Shown: positions 8,430-19,565, counted from the stretch's first letter. The stretch is DNA of 58,218 bases from Paenacidovorax caeni (GCF_001298675.1 NZ_CYIG01000021.1:1-58218), one strand, 5' to 3'. The notes: generated by a model not told the origin, from the letters alone. Numbers and translations: made by a program.

Positions 8430-9218
8430 ATGACCCCTCGCTTTTCCGACACTGCCAGCGCCCTGGGCGCCGCCGCAGGCCAGCATGCGCTGGTGCTGTG
8501 GCTGCTGGGCTTGGCCTTGGCACTCGCCCTGGCCAGCTGGCTGGGCGCACGCTGGCGCCAGCGCCGCACGCTGGGCACACGCCATTGGGCCCTGTGCTGC
8601 GCCCTGCCCGCCCTGGCCCTGTTCACCCTGCTGGCCACGCAGGTGGCGGCAGGTGCCAGCATGACCCACTTTGACGCCGCCCTGGCCCGCACATTGCAGG
8701 TGCAGGCCAGCGCCACGCTGCTGTACTGGGCCACGGTGCCCACCTGGGCGGGCGATCCGCCCGTGGTCATCGCGCTGGTGGCCGCGGTGGGCGCCTGGCT
8801 GCTGTGGCGCCGCGAGCGCCTGCTGGCGCTGGCCTGGGTGGCGGCCGTGGTCGGCAACGCGCTGCTGAACAAGGGGCTGAAGCACCTGTTCGAGCGCGCC
8901 CGCCCGCCACACCTGCATGGCATCGTCCACGAAACCGGCTACAGCTTTCCCAGCGGCCACGCCTCGGGCACGCTGGCGGCCTACGGCATGCTGGCCTACG
9001 TGGTCCTGCGCCTGGCACCGCCCGCCTGGCACATGCCGGCACTGCTCGGTGCTGCCTGGCTGGCCTGGACGGGCGCGTGCAGTCGGGTGCTGCTGCAAGT
9101 GCATTACGCCAGCGACGTGCTGGCCGGGCTGGCCAGCGGATCGGTATGGCTGGGGCTGTGCATTCTGGGACTGCGCCATGCACAACAACGCGAGCGCCCA
9201 ATGCTCCTGAATCAATAG
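8430..9218 (+). CDS. PAP2-family membrane phosphatase
   Basis: The 262-residue protein has about six membrane helices and the complete three-part phosphatidic acid phosphatase signature: KHLFERARPP (about residues 150-160), YSFPSGHASG (about 172-181) and SRVLLQVHYASD (about 218-229). The conserved His in PSGH and the His of the third motif are the catalytic pair. Likely substrates are lipid phosphates such as phosphatidate or undecaprenyl diphosphate; the sequence does not tell which. ATG 8430 is chosen since residues upstream in the open frame (from GTG 8340) are not membrane-like. The last two codons and the stop (AAT CAA TAG) overlap the start of a palindromic repeat. Confidence 0.85.
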   Translation: MTPRFSDTASALGAAAGQHALVLWLLGLALALALASWLGARWRQRRTLGTRHWALCCALPALALFTLLATQVAAGASMTHFDAALARTLQVQASATLLYWATVPTWAGDPPVVIALVAAVGAWLLWRRERLLALAWVAAVVGNALLNKGLKHLFERARPPHLHGIVHETGYSFPSGHASGTLAAYGMLAYVVLRLAPPAWHMPALLGAAWLAWTGACSRVLLQVHYASDVLAGLASGSVWLGLCILGLRHAQQRERPMLLNQ

Positions 9219-9256
9219 CTGCTAGCGCCCTTCACACAAGGGCTAGCAGCATATTT
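9214..9256. repeat. Palindromic repeat at the PAP2 stop codon
   Basis: Arms GCTGCTAGCGCCCTT (9219-9233) and AAGGGCTAGCAGC (9238-9250) flank a short loop. The first arm overlaps the PAP2 stop. This copy has compensating changes (CCC/GGG) in both arms, which supports selection on a paired structure. Confidence 0.8.
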
Positions 9257-9286
9257 GACTTCAATTCTCCGGCTGCGCCGGAAGGT

Positions 9287-9291
9287 GCCTC
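9287..9291. repeat. Left target-site duplication GCCTC
   Basis: GCCTC immediately precedes the TGT of the left inverted end and is repeated exactly after the right end at 14294-14298. Confidence 0.85.
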
Positions 9292-9319
9292 TGTGGGTTC
9301 TCATTGATCTTGCGAATTT
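9292..9319 (+). repeat. Left terminal inverted repeat
   Basis: The 28-bp left end begins TGTGGGTTCTCATTGATC. Against the right end it differs only at positions 4, 23 and 27. It contains the first inward-facing TTCTCA...CTTGCGAA motif (9298-9316). Confidence 0.85.
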
Positions 9320-9370
9320 CGGCCTCTGCCTCTCAATGGACTTTGCAATTTCAACGAGAACGCCTTTGCA

Positions 9371-9401
9371 AGCCATTCTCACAAGCTTGCAAACATCCTA
9401 C
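9371..9401 (+). repeat. Left-end direct repeat, copy 1 (putative transposase-binding site)
   Basis: TTCTCACAAGCTTGCAAA (9376-9393) lies within a 31-bp unit that recurs 130 bp downstream with two mismatches. It shares TTCTCA and CTTGCRAA with the terminal repeats. Confidence 0.7.
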
Positions 9402-9500
9402 CGACTTCTCTCACGCCGAGGGAGTCAAACCGTTTCTATTTAATAGGCGCAGTCTTTCCCGAGCATCTTGCGGGACATACAGGGGACTTCAAGCTCAGGT

Positions 9501-9531
9501 AGCCGTTCTCACAAGCTTGCAAAGATCCTAC
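9501..9531 (+). repeat. Left-end direct repeat, copy 2 (putative transposase-binding site)
   Basis: TTCTCACAAGCTTGCAAA (9506-9523) has the same orientation as copy 1. Sparse left-end sites and tightly packed right-end sites resemble the Tn7 end layout. Confidence 0.7.
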
Positions 9532-9695
9532 GCCCCCAGCAGCCCAGAGAATGCTTGCGTCGGCTGCCGCATTACGCCATACGTACATTGGATCCAGACT
9601 CCTGCAGATCTGATCAGCTTCGTCGAAGGAGCGCGAGAATCAAGCGCGATGAAAGCATGCACCTCGCCCAACGCCTTGCGGACGAACCGGTGAGG

Positions 9696-11558
9696 TCACG
9701 AGAACAACTTGGACCAGAGCGACGCCTTCGCCGGTGCAGTCTCGGCCAGAGGCTTTGCGGGCGGAGCCTTTGGTACGATGGTTTCAATGATCGGCGTAGT
9801 GTCGATCACGATCTCTGGCACGCTTTCCCAGGTTGCCTGATGATTTCCGCCGTGACCGTTGATCTCACGAAACTCGGCGTCGATGGCGGTGCCATCGTCG
9901 TACCACTTCTTGAATCGTACCTGGCGTTCATGCAGCGCGCCCATCTCTCGGTCAATGGAGCTGAGTTGTTGCTTAAGGGTCACGAAAGTCGGGAAGAACT
10001 GGTCGGCAAAGTCTGGTGCGTCGATCAGCTGAACCACCTCCTTGGACTGGATCTGGAAGTTGGAAATCATGCTCTCGATCACTTTAGCAAACTGTGCCTG
10101 ACGCTCCTGTTCCTTGTAGCTGTCCCACACTTCCAGCGCGACACCCAGAATGGCCACCGCGCTGCCGAGGCCGTTCGCCAGCTTGGTAGCACCCCAAGGT
10201 TTGAACTTGAGGTACTTGCTGATGTCCAGCCCCACCATTTTCGTGGCGGCATTCAGCCCGTCGCGAGCCAGCAGGACATTGTCTTTGGTGATGAACCCCG
10301 GCTGTGAAAGAAACTTGACGCCCTTTTTGCTCATGGCGTTCAACACGTCGTCGTAATGCTTCAACTCGTTGTTGACGTTCATCTGTATTCGGTACAGATC
10401 GGTGTTAATGCTGCCGATTTCCTCGCTGAATATTTCCTGGATACACTGCTGCACCAGGCAACCTTCGTTTCCAATCTCGCGGTGCATGAAGTCATCAAAG
10501 GTGGGTAGCCCAACTTTCCGGGTCTGCAGTTGCAGATCCTCGAAGTAGCGCAACAGGCGACCTCGCAGTCGCGTCTGAGCCTGCGCGATGTTGCCGTGGA
10601 CTTTCTGCAGTTCCTGGGCCTGACTTTGCTTGATTTCGGTGATGCGCCGCGCTTCATCCGCCAGCAGGGCATACGCCTCCTTGGCGGCCGGAAGCTGGTG
10701 GGTGATGACGTCGGCGATGATGGATTTCTGGGTTTCGTTCGCCAGCGAGATCAGTCCACCATTGCGCTCGATCTTCTGCTGAGTCGCGCTTTGCAGCACG
10801 CCAATGCGCGAGAGATTGCGGAATTCGGACAGATTGCGCAACCAGTGGTCGACGCCCATGTCGAAGGGATTGGCCGACACGGCGACAATGGAAAGATCGC
10901 CCTGCTCCTGCGGAGTCAGTTCCAATACGTCATTCAGTCGCTTGGTCACCGAATTCTTCTTGACGAGGAATTTATCCTGAAAATCCGCGTCCTCCGCCAC
11001 GTCTGCGACGTCGTCGAAACGGCTGAGAACGAACACGGTGCGAGGCAGCAGGTTGAGCGTGCGGAAAAGCCATTTCAGGTCTTCCGTGTGGCTTTCCTTG
11101 ATCGGGTTGGCGGAATTCATCACATACAGCACCAGGTGAGCTTCGCTCACGTAGTGCTTGGTGATGTCTTTGTACTTCTCGATTTCCTGGCTCGTGGCGT
11201 TGGTTTTTTCCTTGAAGCCGAACAGCCCGGGTGTGTCGATGATCTGCAGCTGGTCCTTGTATTCGTAGATCTGGACTTCGCTGGACGACTCCGCCTGGCT
11301 GATGTTCATGCTCTTGCGATCCAGCTCCTCCAGCCAGGCGGCGGCGATCGATGTCTTGCCTTCGGAGAAGCCCCCGATCAGGGCGACCTTGAGTTTCTGC
11401 TCCGTCGCTTCCCGCACCGATTTCTCCAGCTTCGTCACGAGATCCGGATGGACATGGATGCCCAGACTGCTTCCCTCCTGCACGAAGGTGCTGAGTTTGA
11501 ACAGGATTCCAAGGGCTTGCTGCTTTTGCAGTTCGAATGAATGAATTGCGCTGGTCAC
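9696..11558 (-). CDS. Dynamin-like GTPase, LeoA/HP0731 type
   Basis: The 620-residue product has a GTPase domain with G1 GGFSEGKTS (about 61-69), G3 DTPGLFG (about 107-113) and G4 SRFD (about 178-181). A long helical region follows, with a hydrophobic segment near residues 447-473 (KLANGLGSAVAILGVALEVW) that could be a membrane paddle, and a Pro/Ala-rich end finishing ASLWSKLFS. This matches the bacterial dynamin-like family that includes LeoA of enterotoxigenic E. coli, whose members pair with a second GTPase and act on membranes. The start is a GTG (11556-11558) with GGAG upstream. The gene lies 18 nt after the larger GTPase gene in one leftward operon. A role in phage defence or membrane repair is inference. 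Base composition is lower in GC than the flanks. Confidence 0.7.
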   Translation of the reverse strand: MTSAIHSFELQKQQALGILFKLSTFVQEGSSLGIHVHPDLVTKLEKSVREATEQKLKVALIGGFSEGKTSIAAAWLEELDRKSMNISQAESSSEVQIYEYKDQLQIIDTPGLFGFKEKTNATSQEIEKYKDITKHYVSEAHLVLYVMNSANPIKESHTEDLKWLFRTLNLLPRTVFVLSRFDDVADVAEDADFQDKFLVKKNSVTKRLNDVLELTPQEQGDLSIVAVSANPFDMGVDHWLRNLSEFRNLSRIGVLQSATQQKIERNGGLISLANETQKSIIADVITHQLPAAKEAYALLADEARRITEIKQSQAQELQKVHGNIAQAQTRLRGRLLRYFEDLQLQTRKVGLPTFDDFMHREIGNEGCLVQQCIQEIFSEEIGSINTDLYRIQMNVNNELKHYDDVLNAMSKKGVKFLSQPGFITKDNVLLARDGLNAATKMVGLDISKYLKFKPWGATKLANGLGSAVAILGVALEVWDSYKEQERQAQFAKVIESMISNFQIQSKEVVQLIDAPDFADQFFPTFVTLKQQLSSIDREMGALHERQVRFKKWYDDGTAIDAEFREINGHGGNHQATWESVPEIVIDTTPIIETIVPKAPPAKPLAETAPAKASLWSKLFS

Positions 11559-11576
11559 GTGACGTTGCTCCGGTAT

Positions 11577-13844
11577 TCAGGCGGTTGCGGCTTCTGTGGC
11601 CGAGGCGGGGGCTGCGGAGGCCGGCTTGGGGACGAGCTTGTCCCGCAACGCAGCCATCTTGACGGCAATTTCCTCCAGCGCCACTTTGGTGTTGAGGCTC
11701 TGTTCGTAGGGAATGCGCATCTGGGTCTTGGTTGAGATCAGCGCCTCATTGATCTTGGCGCTCGCCGATTCGAGATTGCCGTCCAGCATCTCCGTGAGCT
11801 TCTCGAACACCTTCTCAATGTTCTCGTCAGCGGACTTGCGCTGCTGCTCCTTCTTGTAGTCGCTGCTGAAGAAGCTGCGCACGGCCTTATAGAGACTGAA
11901 CACGAGACCGACCGCACCGATCACTGCCGCAGTGGTCCAGCCCACCGGGTTGGACGCCAGGAACGATGCCCAGACCAGCGCCGCGGCTCCGCCCAGCGTC
12001 GAGATCAGGCCCACGACGTTGATGCCATTGCTCATCTTGAAGTCGGTGTGGAAGCTCAGTTTGAGCGATGAGAACGGGTCATCGATCGTGTAGTGCAGGA
12101 TCTCGCTGACGTTCTTCTGATTCTTCTGGATGATGGCTTCAGCCTCATTGGTGAACGACTTGAACACCTTGGAGAAGCGTGCCTCCAGATCCCGGCCGAC
12201 GCTTGTCTTGAGTGCATCGATCTCGCCGGTCAGGTACTCCTTGAAATCGTCGTTGCTCTGGTTGCTCTCGATGTAGTCATAGATGGCCCTGCGCATGGCG
12301 GACTTCTTGCCGCTCAACTCGTCATGGCATTCGCTCTTGAGCTTCTGCGACGTGCCGGACAGCAGTCCATCGATCTGAGAGGATGCGGATTTCTGCTGCA
12401 CATCCAGCTTCTGCGCGGCATTGGCGAAGTTGTCTCGCGCCTGATGCAGGTGACTGATGCCGTCTTGCAGGCAACTGCGAATCTTCTTTATATTGGCATC
12501 GCGGATCTTGGTCTGAAAGTTCTGGCACAGCTCCGAACGCAGGAACTGGAGGAAGGCATGCATGCCGCTGCGCTGGAGAATTTCATCGCGCCCCATCGAT
12601 GCGAGGAACTTTTCACGGCTTCTGACATGGGGGTTGTTGGGGACTAGACAGGTGGCAGCCGCCAGAAAGGCGGGCATGCCGCTGACGCACACATGTCCCC
12701 TATAGGTCTCAGTGCCCAGCGAAGCGGTCAAGGATTTTCCCATGTCGGACAGACCGACGGCATCGTTTTGGGTTACCAAGGTCTGGCCTTGCAGAACCTG
12801 AGGGTTGGTCGCGCTCTTGTTGAAAATAGCCCAGACTTCGGTCTGCTTCCCCAACTGGCGTTTGATCTTGTCAATGGTGCCTTCCTGTCCCTCGCTACCG
12901 GAGCCGGGCGGAGTGGCGTTGCGCGTCACGTAGAACACCGCGTGGGCTTTCTTGACGGATGAATCGATGGCGCTCATCACCTGCTTCTCGTCACCTTCGA
13001 TGCCAGGCACGTCGATCAATTGGAACTGCTGGCCTCCCGCCACGAAGCGGTAGGAATGCGACTGGAGTGTGAAGTCTGAGCGCCCGTTGCCGATGATGCA
13101 TCCATCCTGCAGCGGAGCCAGCCGTGCGAACGCGCTTTCAACTTTGGCTTTTTCGCCTGTCTTGGCCGCCAGCTCGGCCTGGATCTTGCGGGGCTCGGCG
13201 GCGATGGCTTCCAGTCTGGCTTGATTTCCTGCCTTGAGCTGCACGAGTGCCAGTTCCCGCTCTTGGAGAGCCTTCTCTTCATCCAGTTTCTTGAACATAT
13301 GCAACAGCTTCTGCCAAAAGTTCTGATGCTTGAGCTTGTGCTGGATGGTGGCCCTCAGCACATCGAGGCCGACCGCTTGCTGCTGTTCCTCACTCGTCAA
13401 CTGCCGTGCGCGCTGATTGGCAAGTTGCTCGCTGTCCGCCAGTTGAGCCTGCAACTTCTGGATGCTTAATTCGAGCGACGCAAGACTCTCGGGATCAACG
13501 CGCAAATCCTTGGCCAAGTCCCTGAATTTCTGCTGTGTGGCGAGCTTGTCACTGTCACCCAGCAAAATGCGTAGTGTCTCGATCAGGGTGGATTTGCCAG
13601 CGTTCGTCTCACCGTAGAACGCGATGGTGAACGTATCCCATTCGGACAGCTCGCGCAGCTCTCGAATATCTTTATTGGTCCGGTCGCGCATCTGTTCCAG
13701 CAAGGTTCTGGAACTGGCGATGGCACTTTCTATATCTTGGTTTCCATTGGTCGTCGAGCCTTTCTTGAGCACCGCTGCAAGCGACTGATCGACCAGCGTC
13801 GTCACTTGGTCATAGAACTGATCGGTCTTGTTGGTGTTGGACAT
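11577..13844 (-). CDS. Large dynamin-family GTPase with coiled-coil insert and membrane hairpin
   Basis: The 755-residue product has G1 YGETNAGKSTL near residues 76-86 and G3 DVPGIEGDE near 276-284. The ~190-residue gap between them is much longer than usual and is filled by charged helical sequence (SIQKLQAQLADSEQLANQR...), a predicted coiled coil. G4 is degenerate or unusual (FNKSATN instead of NKxD). After more helices, residues ~605-650 form two hydrophobic stretches (GLISTLGGAAALVWASFLA and WTTAAVIGAVGLVFSLY), a membrane-inserting hairpin typical of bacterial dynamins. The C-terminus is Ala-rich. It is first in the two-gene operon of the mobile element. Bacterial dynamins often act as hetero-oligomers of a larger and a smaller GTPase, which fits this pair. 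The exact subfamily (LeoC-like or other) is not certain. Confidence 0.7.
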   Translation of the reverse strand: MSNTNKTDQFYDQVTTLVDQSLAAVLKKGSTTNGNQDIESAIASSRTLLEQMRDRTNKDIRELRELSEWDTFTIAFYGETNAGKSTLIETLRILLGDSDKLATQQKFRDLAKDLRVDPESLASLELSIQKLQAQLADSEQLANQRARQLTSEEQQQAVGLDVLRATIQHKLKHQNFWQKLLHMFKKLDEEKALQERELALVQLKAGNQARLEAIAAEPRKIQAELAAKTGEKAKVESAFARLAPLQDGCIIGNGRSDFTLQSHSYRFVAGGQQFQLIDVPGIEGDEKQVMSAIDSSVKKAHAVFYVTRNATPPGSGSEGQEGTIDKIKRQLGKQTEVWAIFNKSATNPQVLQGQTLVTQNDAVGLSDMGKSLTASLGTETYRGHVCVSGMPAFLAAATCLVPNNPHVRSREKFLASMGRDEILQRSGMHAFLQFLRSELCQNFQTKIRDANIKKIRSCLQDGISHLHQARDNFANAAQKLDVQQKSASSQIDGLLSGTSQKLKSECHDELSGKKSAMRRAIYDYIESNQSNDDFKEYLTGEIDALKTSVGRDLEARFSKVFKSFTNEAEAIIQKNQKNVSEILHYTIDDPFSSLKLSFHTDFKMSNGINVVGLISTLGGAAALVWASFLASNPVGWTTAAVIGAVGLVFSLYKAVRSFFSSDYKKEQQRKSADENIEKVFEKLTEMLDGNLESASAKINEALISTKTQMRIPYEQSLNTKVALEEIAVKMAALRDKLVPKPASAAPASATEAATA

Positions 13845-14141
13845 GCGTACCCGTTGAAATTTGCTGATTGGTTGTCAGAGGTGTAAGCCGACCCGATCCG
13901 GTAGTGAGTCGTCGGTGCGGCCCTGCATTTATTCGGACTCAATTGCCAGGACCACACCTATTGAAGGAAAGCAGGCCAGTATGGCATTTCGAACTTGTCG
14001 GATTGATCTGCGAGCGCCAGAACGTGGGCGCTTGGTTTAGGCTTCACGCGCAGTCCAAAGTGGGAAGATGCTACTTCATTGGTCGGTCGCTTCAAAAATC
14101 AAGAAGCTATTGATCTAAATGTGACGACTGCCCCCGCGATA
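13845..14141. other. Non-coding left of the element terminator, likely cargo promoter region
   Basis: About 300 bp between the first cargo gene and the internal terminator. Short frames here have no recognisable product. The promoter for the leftward GTPase operon must lie here, but I do not see a convincing -35/-10 pair. Confidence 0.4.
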
Positions 14142-14170
14142 AAAAAGGCGCTTCAGATGAGCGCCTTTTT
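14142..14170. terminator. Bidirectional intrinsic terminator inside the element's right end
   Basis: A 10-bp stem AAAAAGGCGC / GCGCCTTTTT encloses a 9-base loop, giving U-runs in both directions. It lies between gyrB (transcribed into the element) and the cargo operon, and so should isolate the GTPase genes from gyrB read-through. Confidence 0.85.
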
Positions 14171-14249
14171 CATTTTCTCTGACAGCACTTTTGCACTAAC
14201 TTGGCAAAGTTTGCACTTTCTCTGTCATTTGACACGAGATGCAGCGAGC

Positions 14250-14266
14250 TTCGCAAGTAGTGAGAA
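14250..14266 (-). repeat. Right-end subterminal motif (putative transposase-binding site)
   Basis: On the minus strand TTCTCA-CTA-CTTGCGAA abuts the terminal motif at 14269-14287, an arrangement of adjoining sites like the right end of Tn7. Confidence 0.65.
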
Positions 14267-14293
14267 TATTTGCAAGATCAATGAGAACCTACA
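14266..14293 (-). repeat. Right terminal inverted repeat
   Basis: Read inward on the minus strand the end begins TGTAGGTTCTCATTGATC. It matches the left end at 25 of 28 bases. Confidence 0.85.
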
Positions 14294-14296
14294 GCC

Positions 14297-14298
<2 letters not shown>
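14294..14298. repeat. Right target-site duplication GCCTC
   Basis: This is an exact copy of the 5 bp at 9287-9291. Two of its bases are part of the gyrB stop codon (14297-14299). Confidence 0.85.
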
Positions 14299-16943
<2,645 letters not shown>

Positions 16944-16955
16944 GGAGTTTTCAGG

Positions 16956-18062
16956 TCAGATGCGCATGGGCATGACCACGTACTTGAAGCTGTCGTTCTC
17001 GGGAATCGTCACCAGCGCCGAGCTGTTGCCATCGGCCAGGTCGATCTTCACCATCTCCTGGCCCATGTTCGCCAGTGCGTCCAGAAGATAGGTGACGTTG
17101 AAACCGATTTCGATGCTGTCGCCACCGTAGTCGATGTCGAGTTCGTCCACGGCCTCTTCCTGCTCGGCGTTGTTCGACGCCACGCGCAGCGTGCCCGGCT
17201 CCAGGTTCAGGCGCACGCCCTTGAACTTGTCGCTGGTCATGATGGCGGTGCGCTGCAGGCTGGCCAGCAGCGGCGCGCGGCCCAGGATCACGCTGTTGTG
17301 GTGGTTCTTCGGGATCACGCGGTTGTAGTCAGGGAACTTGCCCTCGACCAGCTTGGTGACGAACTCCATGCCGCCGAAGCAGAACTTGGCCTGGTTGTTG
17401 GCGAACTGCATCTCGATGGCGCCATCGGCGTCGGACAACAGGCGCTGCAGCTCCAGCACCGTTTTGCGCGGCAGGATGACCTCCTGCTTGGGCACCTCGA
17501 CGTCGAGCTGGGCGCTGGCGAACGCCAGGCGGTGGCCATCGGTGGCCACCAGGCTCAGGGTATTGCCCTCGGCCACGAACAGGATGCCGTTGAGGTAGTA
17601 GCGGATGTCTTGCACCGCCATGGCGAACGACACCTGGCCCAGCAGGCCCTTGAGCACCTTCTGCGGCACGCTGAACGCCGGGCCGAAGGCGGGCGACTCC
17701 TGCACCAGCGGGAAGTCCTCGGCCGGCAGGCTCTGCAGCGTGAAGCGGCTCTTGCCGCCCTTGAGGATGAGCTTGGACTGGCTGGACTCCAGGCTCACCG
17801 TCTGGTCTGCGGGCATGGTCTTGAGGATGTCGATGAGCTTGCGCGCGCCCACCGTGGTGGTGAAGTCGCCCACGTCGCCGCCCAACTCGGCGGTGGTGCG
17901 GATCTGGATTTCCAGGTCGCTCGTGGTGAGCTGAAGGGCGTTGCCCGTCTTGCGGATCAGCACATTGGCCAGGATGGGCAGCGTGTGGCGGCGTTCGACG
18001 ATGCCGGACACCGATTGCAGAACCGCGAGTACCTTGTCTTGTGTTGCCTTCAGGACAATCAT
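16956..18062 (-). CDS. dnaN: DNA polymerase III sliding clamp (beta subunit)
   Basis: The 368-residue product is the normal length for the beta clamp. It starts MIVLKATQDKVLAVLQSVSGIVERRHTLPILANVLI and ends with the conserved YVVMPMRI. Three repeated clamp domains are recognisable. The homodimeric ring tethers the replicative polymerase to DNA. It follows dnaA by 69 bp in the same direction, the classical dnaA-dnaN operon. Confidence 0.97.
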   Translation of the reverse strand: MIVLKATQDKVLAVLQSVSGIVERRHTLPILANVLIRKTGNALQLTTSDLEIQIRTTAELGGDVGDFTTTVGARKLIDILKTMPADQTVSLESSQSKLILKGGKSRFTLQSLPAEDFPLVQESPAFGPAFSVPQKVLKGLLGQVSFAMAVQDIRYYLNGILFVAEGNTLSLVATDGHRLAFASAQLDVEVPKQEVILPRKTVLELQRLLSDADGAIEMQFANNQAKFCFGGMEFVTKLVEGKFPDYNRVIPKNHHNSVILGRAPLLASLQRTAIMTSDKFKGVRLNLEPGTLRVASNNAEQEEAVDELDIDYGGDSIEIGFNVTYLLDALANMGQEMVKIDLADGNSSALVTIPENDSFKYVVMPMRI

Positions 18063-18131
18063 GTCAACCTCTTGTATGTGGTGCGGTGCAGGTCATGCAC
18101 AGCCTGCCATTGTGCCCTCTCGCCGCAAGGG

Positions 18132-19565
18132 TCAGCCTTTGAGCGTCTGCTCCAGAACATGCAACTGCTGGTTCAGCTCGGTGTTGGTCTGGCGCTCGGC
18201 GGCGATCTTGCGCACCGCATGTAGCACCGTCGTATGGTCGCGCCCACCGAACAGCTCGCCGATCTCTGGCAGGCTCTTTTGCGTCAGCTCCTTGGCCAGG
18301 TACATGGCGATCTGGCGCGGCCGCGCGATGCTGGCCGGGCGCTTCTTGCTGTACATGTCCGCCACCTTGATCTTGTAATAGTCAGCGACGGTCTTCTGGA
18401 TGTTCTCCACGCTGATCTGGCGGTTCTGGATTGACAGCAGGTCGCGCAGCGCCTCACGCGCGAGCTGGATCGAGACTTCCTTCTGGTTAAAGCGCGAATA
18501 GGCCAGGATCTTGCGCAGCGCGCCTTCGAGTTCGCGCACGTTGGAGCGCACGTTCTTGGCGACGAAGAAAGCGACCTCCTCGGGCATCTCGGCATGCTCG
18601 GCGCGCGCCTTGTTGATCAGGATCGCCACACGCATTTCCAGCTCGGGCGGCTCCAGCGCCACCGTCAGGCCGGAGTCAAAGCGCGACACCAGGCGGTCGT
18701 GGATGTTGGCCAGGCCCTTTGGATAGGTGTCCGAGGTCATGACGATGTGGCTCTTCTTGGCCAGCAGCGCCTCGAAGGCGTTGAAGAACTCCTCCTGCGT
18801 GCGGTCCTTGTTGGCGAAAAACTGCACGTCGTCGATCAGCAGCAAATCGAGCGAGTGGTAGCGCGCCTTGAAATCGTCGAAAGTGCGCCGCTGGTACGAC
18901 TTGACCACATCCGAGACGAACTGCTCGGCGTGGATGTAGAGAACCTTGGCGTCGGGCCGGTCCTGCAGCAGCTTGTTGCCCACCGCATGCATCAAGTGGG
19001 TCTTGCCCAGGCCCACGCCGCCATAGATGAACAAGGGGTTGTACATGTGGCCCGGCGAGCCCGCCACATGCATCGCGGCCGAGCGTGCCATGCGGTTGGC
19101 CGAGCCTTCCACCAGGGTCTCGAACGTCAGCGCCGGATTGAGCCGGGTGCGGAAGGCACCGGAGGCGCCATCGTCCCCCGAAGCCGCGGGTGCGGCGCTC
19201 TCAGCAGCCGGCGCATTATCGCCAGGCGGTGGCACGGCAGCAGGGCGAACATACGTTCTGGCAACGCTTGCACGCTGAGCGATTACTAACTCCACGGCCA
19301 CGGCCTGGCCGTACAGCCCCTCCAGGATGGCCGCGATGCGGCCCGCGTACTGCGCACGGATCCAGTCGAGCTTGAAGCGGTTGGCCACCTGCAGGGTGAC
19401 CTTGGAAAAGTCGGGGGCCACCTGCGCCGTGAGGGGCTTGATCCAGGTGTTGAACTGCTGCTCGGGCAGGTCTTGCGCCAGCTGCTCGACGCAGGCCACC
19501 CACAGCCCCATGGCGGCATCGCCAGCCTCGGCAGCGTGGGGGTCGGGGAGGAGTTCCTCGTTCAT
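18132..19565 (-). CDS. dnaA: Chromosomal replication initiator DnaA
   Basis: The 477-residue product contains domain I ([25 protein letters not shown]), a variable Ala/Pro linker, the AAA+ domain with Walker [11 protein letters not shown] and Walker [10 protein letters not shown], and the DNA-binding domain IV with the signature [11 protein letters not shown]. It opens the origin by binding DnaA boxes. ATG 19563-19565 (MNEELLPDP) was chosen. The open frame reaches further to 19604, but that extension would overlap the DnaA box at 19583-19591 and looks non-conserved. It heads dnaA-dnaN-gyrB. Confidence 0.95.
   Translation of the reverse strand: MNEELLPDPHAAEAGDAAMGLWVACVEQLAQDLPEQQFNTWIKPLTAQVAPDFSKVTLQVANRFKLDWIRAQYAGRIAAILEGLYGQAVAVELVIAQRASVARTYVRPAAVPPPGDNAPAAESAAPAASGDDGASGAFRTRLNPALTFETLVEGSANRMARSAAMHVAGSPGHMYNPLFIYGGVGLGKTHLMHAVGNKLLQDRPDAKVLYIHAEQFVSDVVKSYQRRTFDDFKARYHSLDLLLIDDVQFFANKDRTQEEFFNAFEALLAKKSHIVMTSDTYPKGLANIHDRLVSRFDSGLTVALEPPELEMRVAILINKARAEHAEMPEEVAFFVAKNVRSNVRELEGALRKILAYSRFNQKEVSIQLAREALRDLLSIQNRQISVENIQKTVADYYKIKVADMYSKKRPASIARPRQIAMYLAKELTQKSLPEIGELFGGRDHTTVLHAVRKIAAERQTNTELNQQLHVLEQTLKG

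Larger units (their letters stand above)
9292..14293. mobile_element. Transposase-less transposon, Tn7/Tn5053-like ends, carrying a dynamin pair
   Basis: The element starts TGTGGGTTCTCATTGATC and ends with the inverse of TGTAGGTTCTCATTGATC. The outer 28 bases match at 25 positions. A perfect 5-bp direct duplication (GCCTC) flanks it. Within both ends a subterminal motif TTCTCA-(3 to 5)-CTTGCRAA repeats, reading inward. TGT...ACA termini, 5-bp duplication and several end-binding repeats are the known hallmarks of elements moved by TnsB/TniA-type transposases (Tn7, Tn5053/Tn402). The 5,002 bp hold only two genes, both GTPases, with base and codon use clearly less GC-rich than the flanks. No transposase, resolvase or targeting gene is present, so mobility would have to be supplied in trans. 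The insertion lies 3 bp beyond the gyrB stop codon and about 5.3 kb from the presumed origin. Confidence 0.85.

Noticed and set aside
9304-9693. A 129-residue frame in the left end of the mobile element, possibly a small transposition gene
   Set aside because: No known domain, no good start site, and it runs through the end repeats, so it is probably chance.
13868-14113. An 81-residue frame in the right part of the mobile element
   Set aside because: No recognisable features and no convincing ribosome-binding site; left as non-coding.
14092-14115. A palindromic repeat fragment (AAGAAGCTATTGATC) inside the transposon
   Set aside because: Only a short partial match without the GCGCTT core; likely chance.
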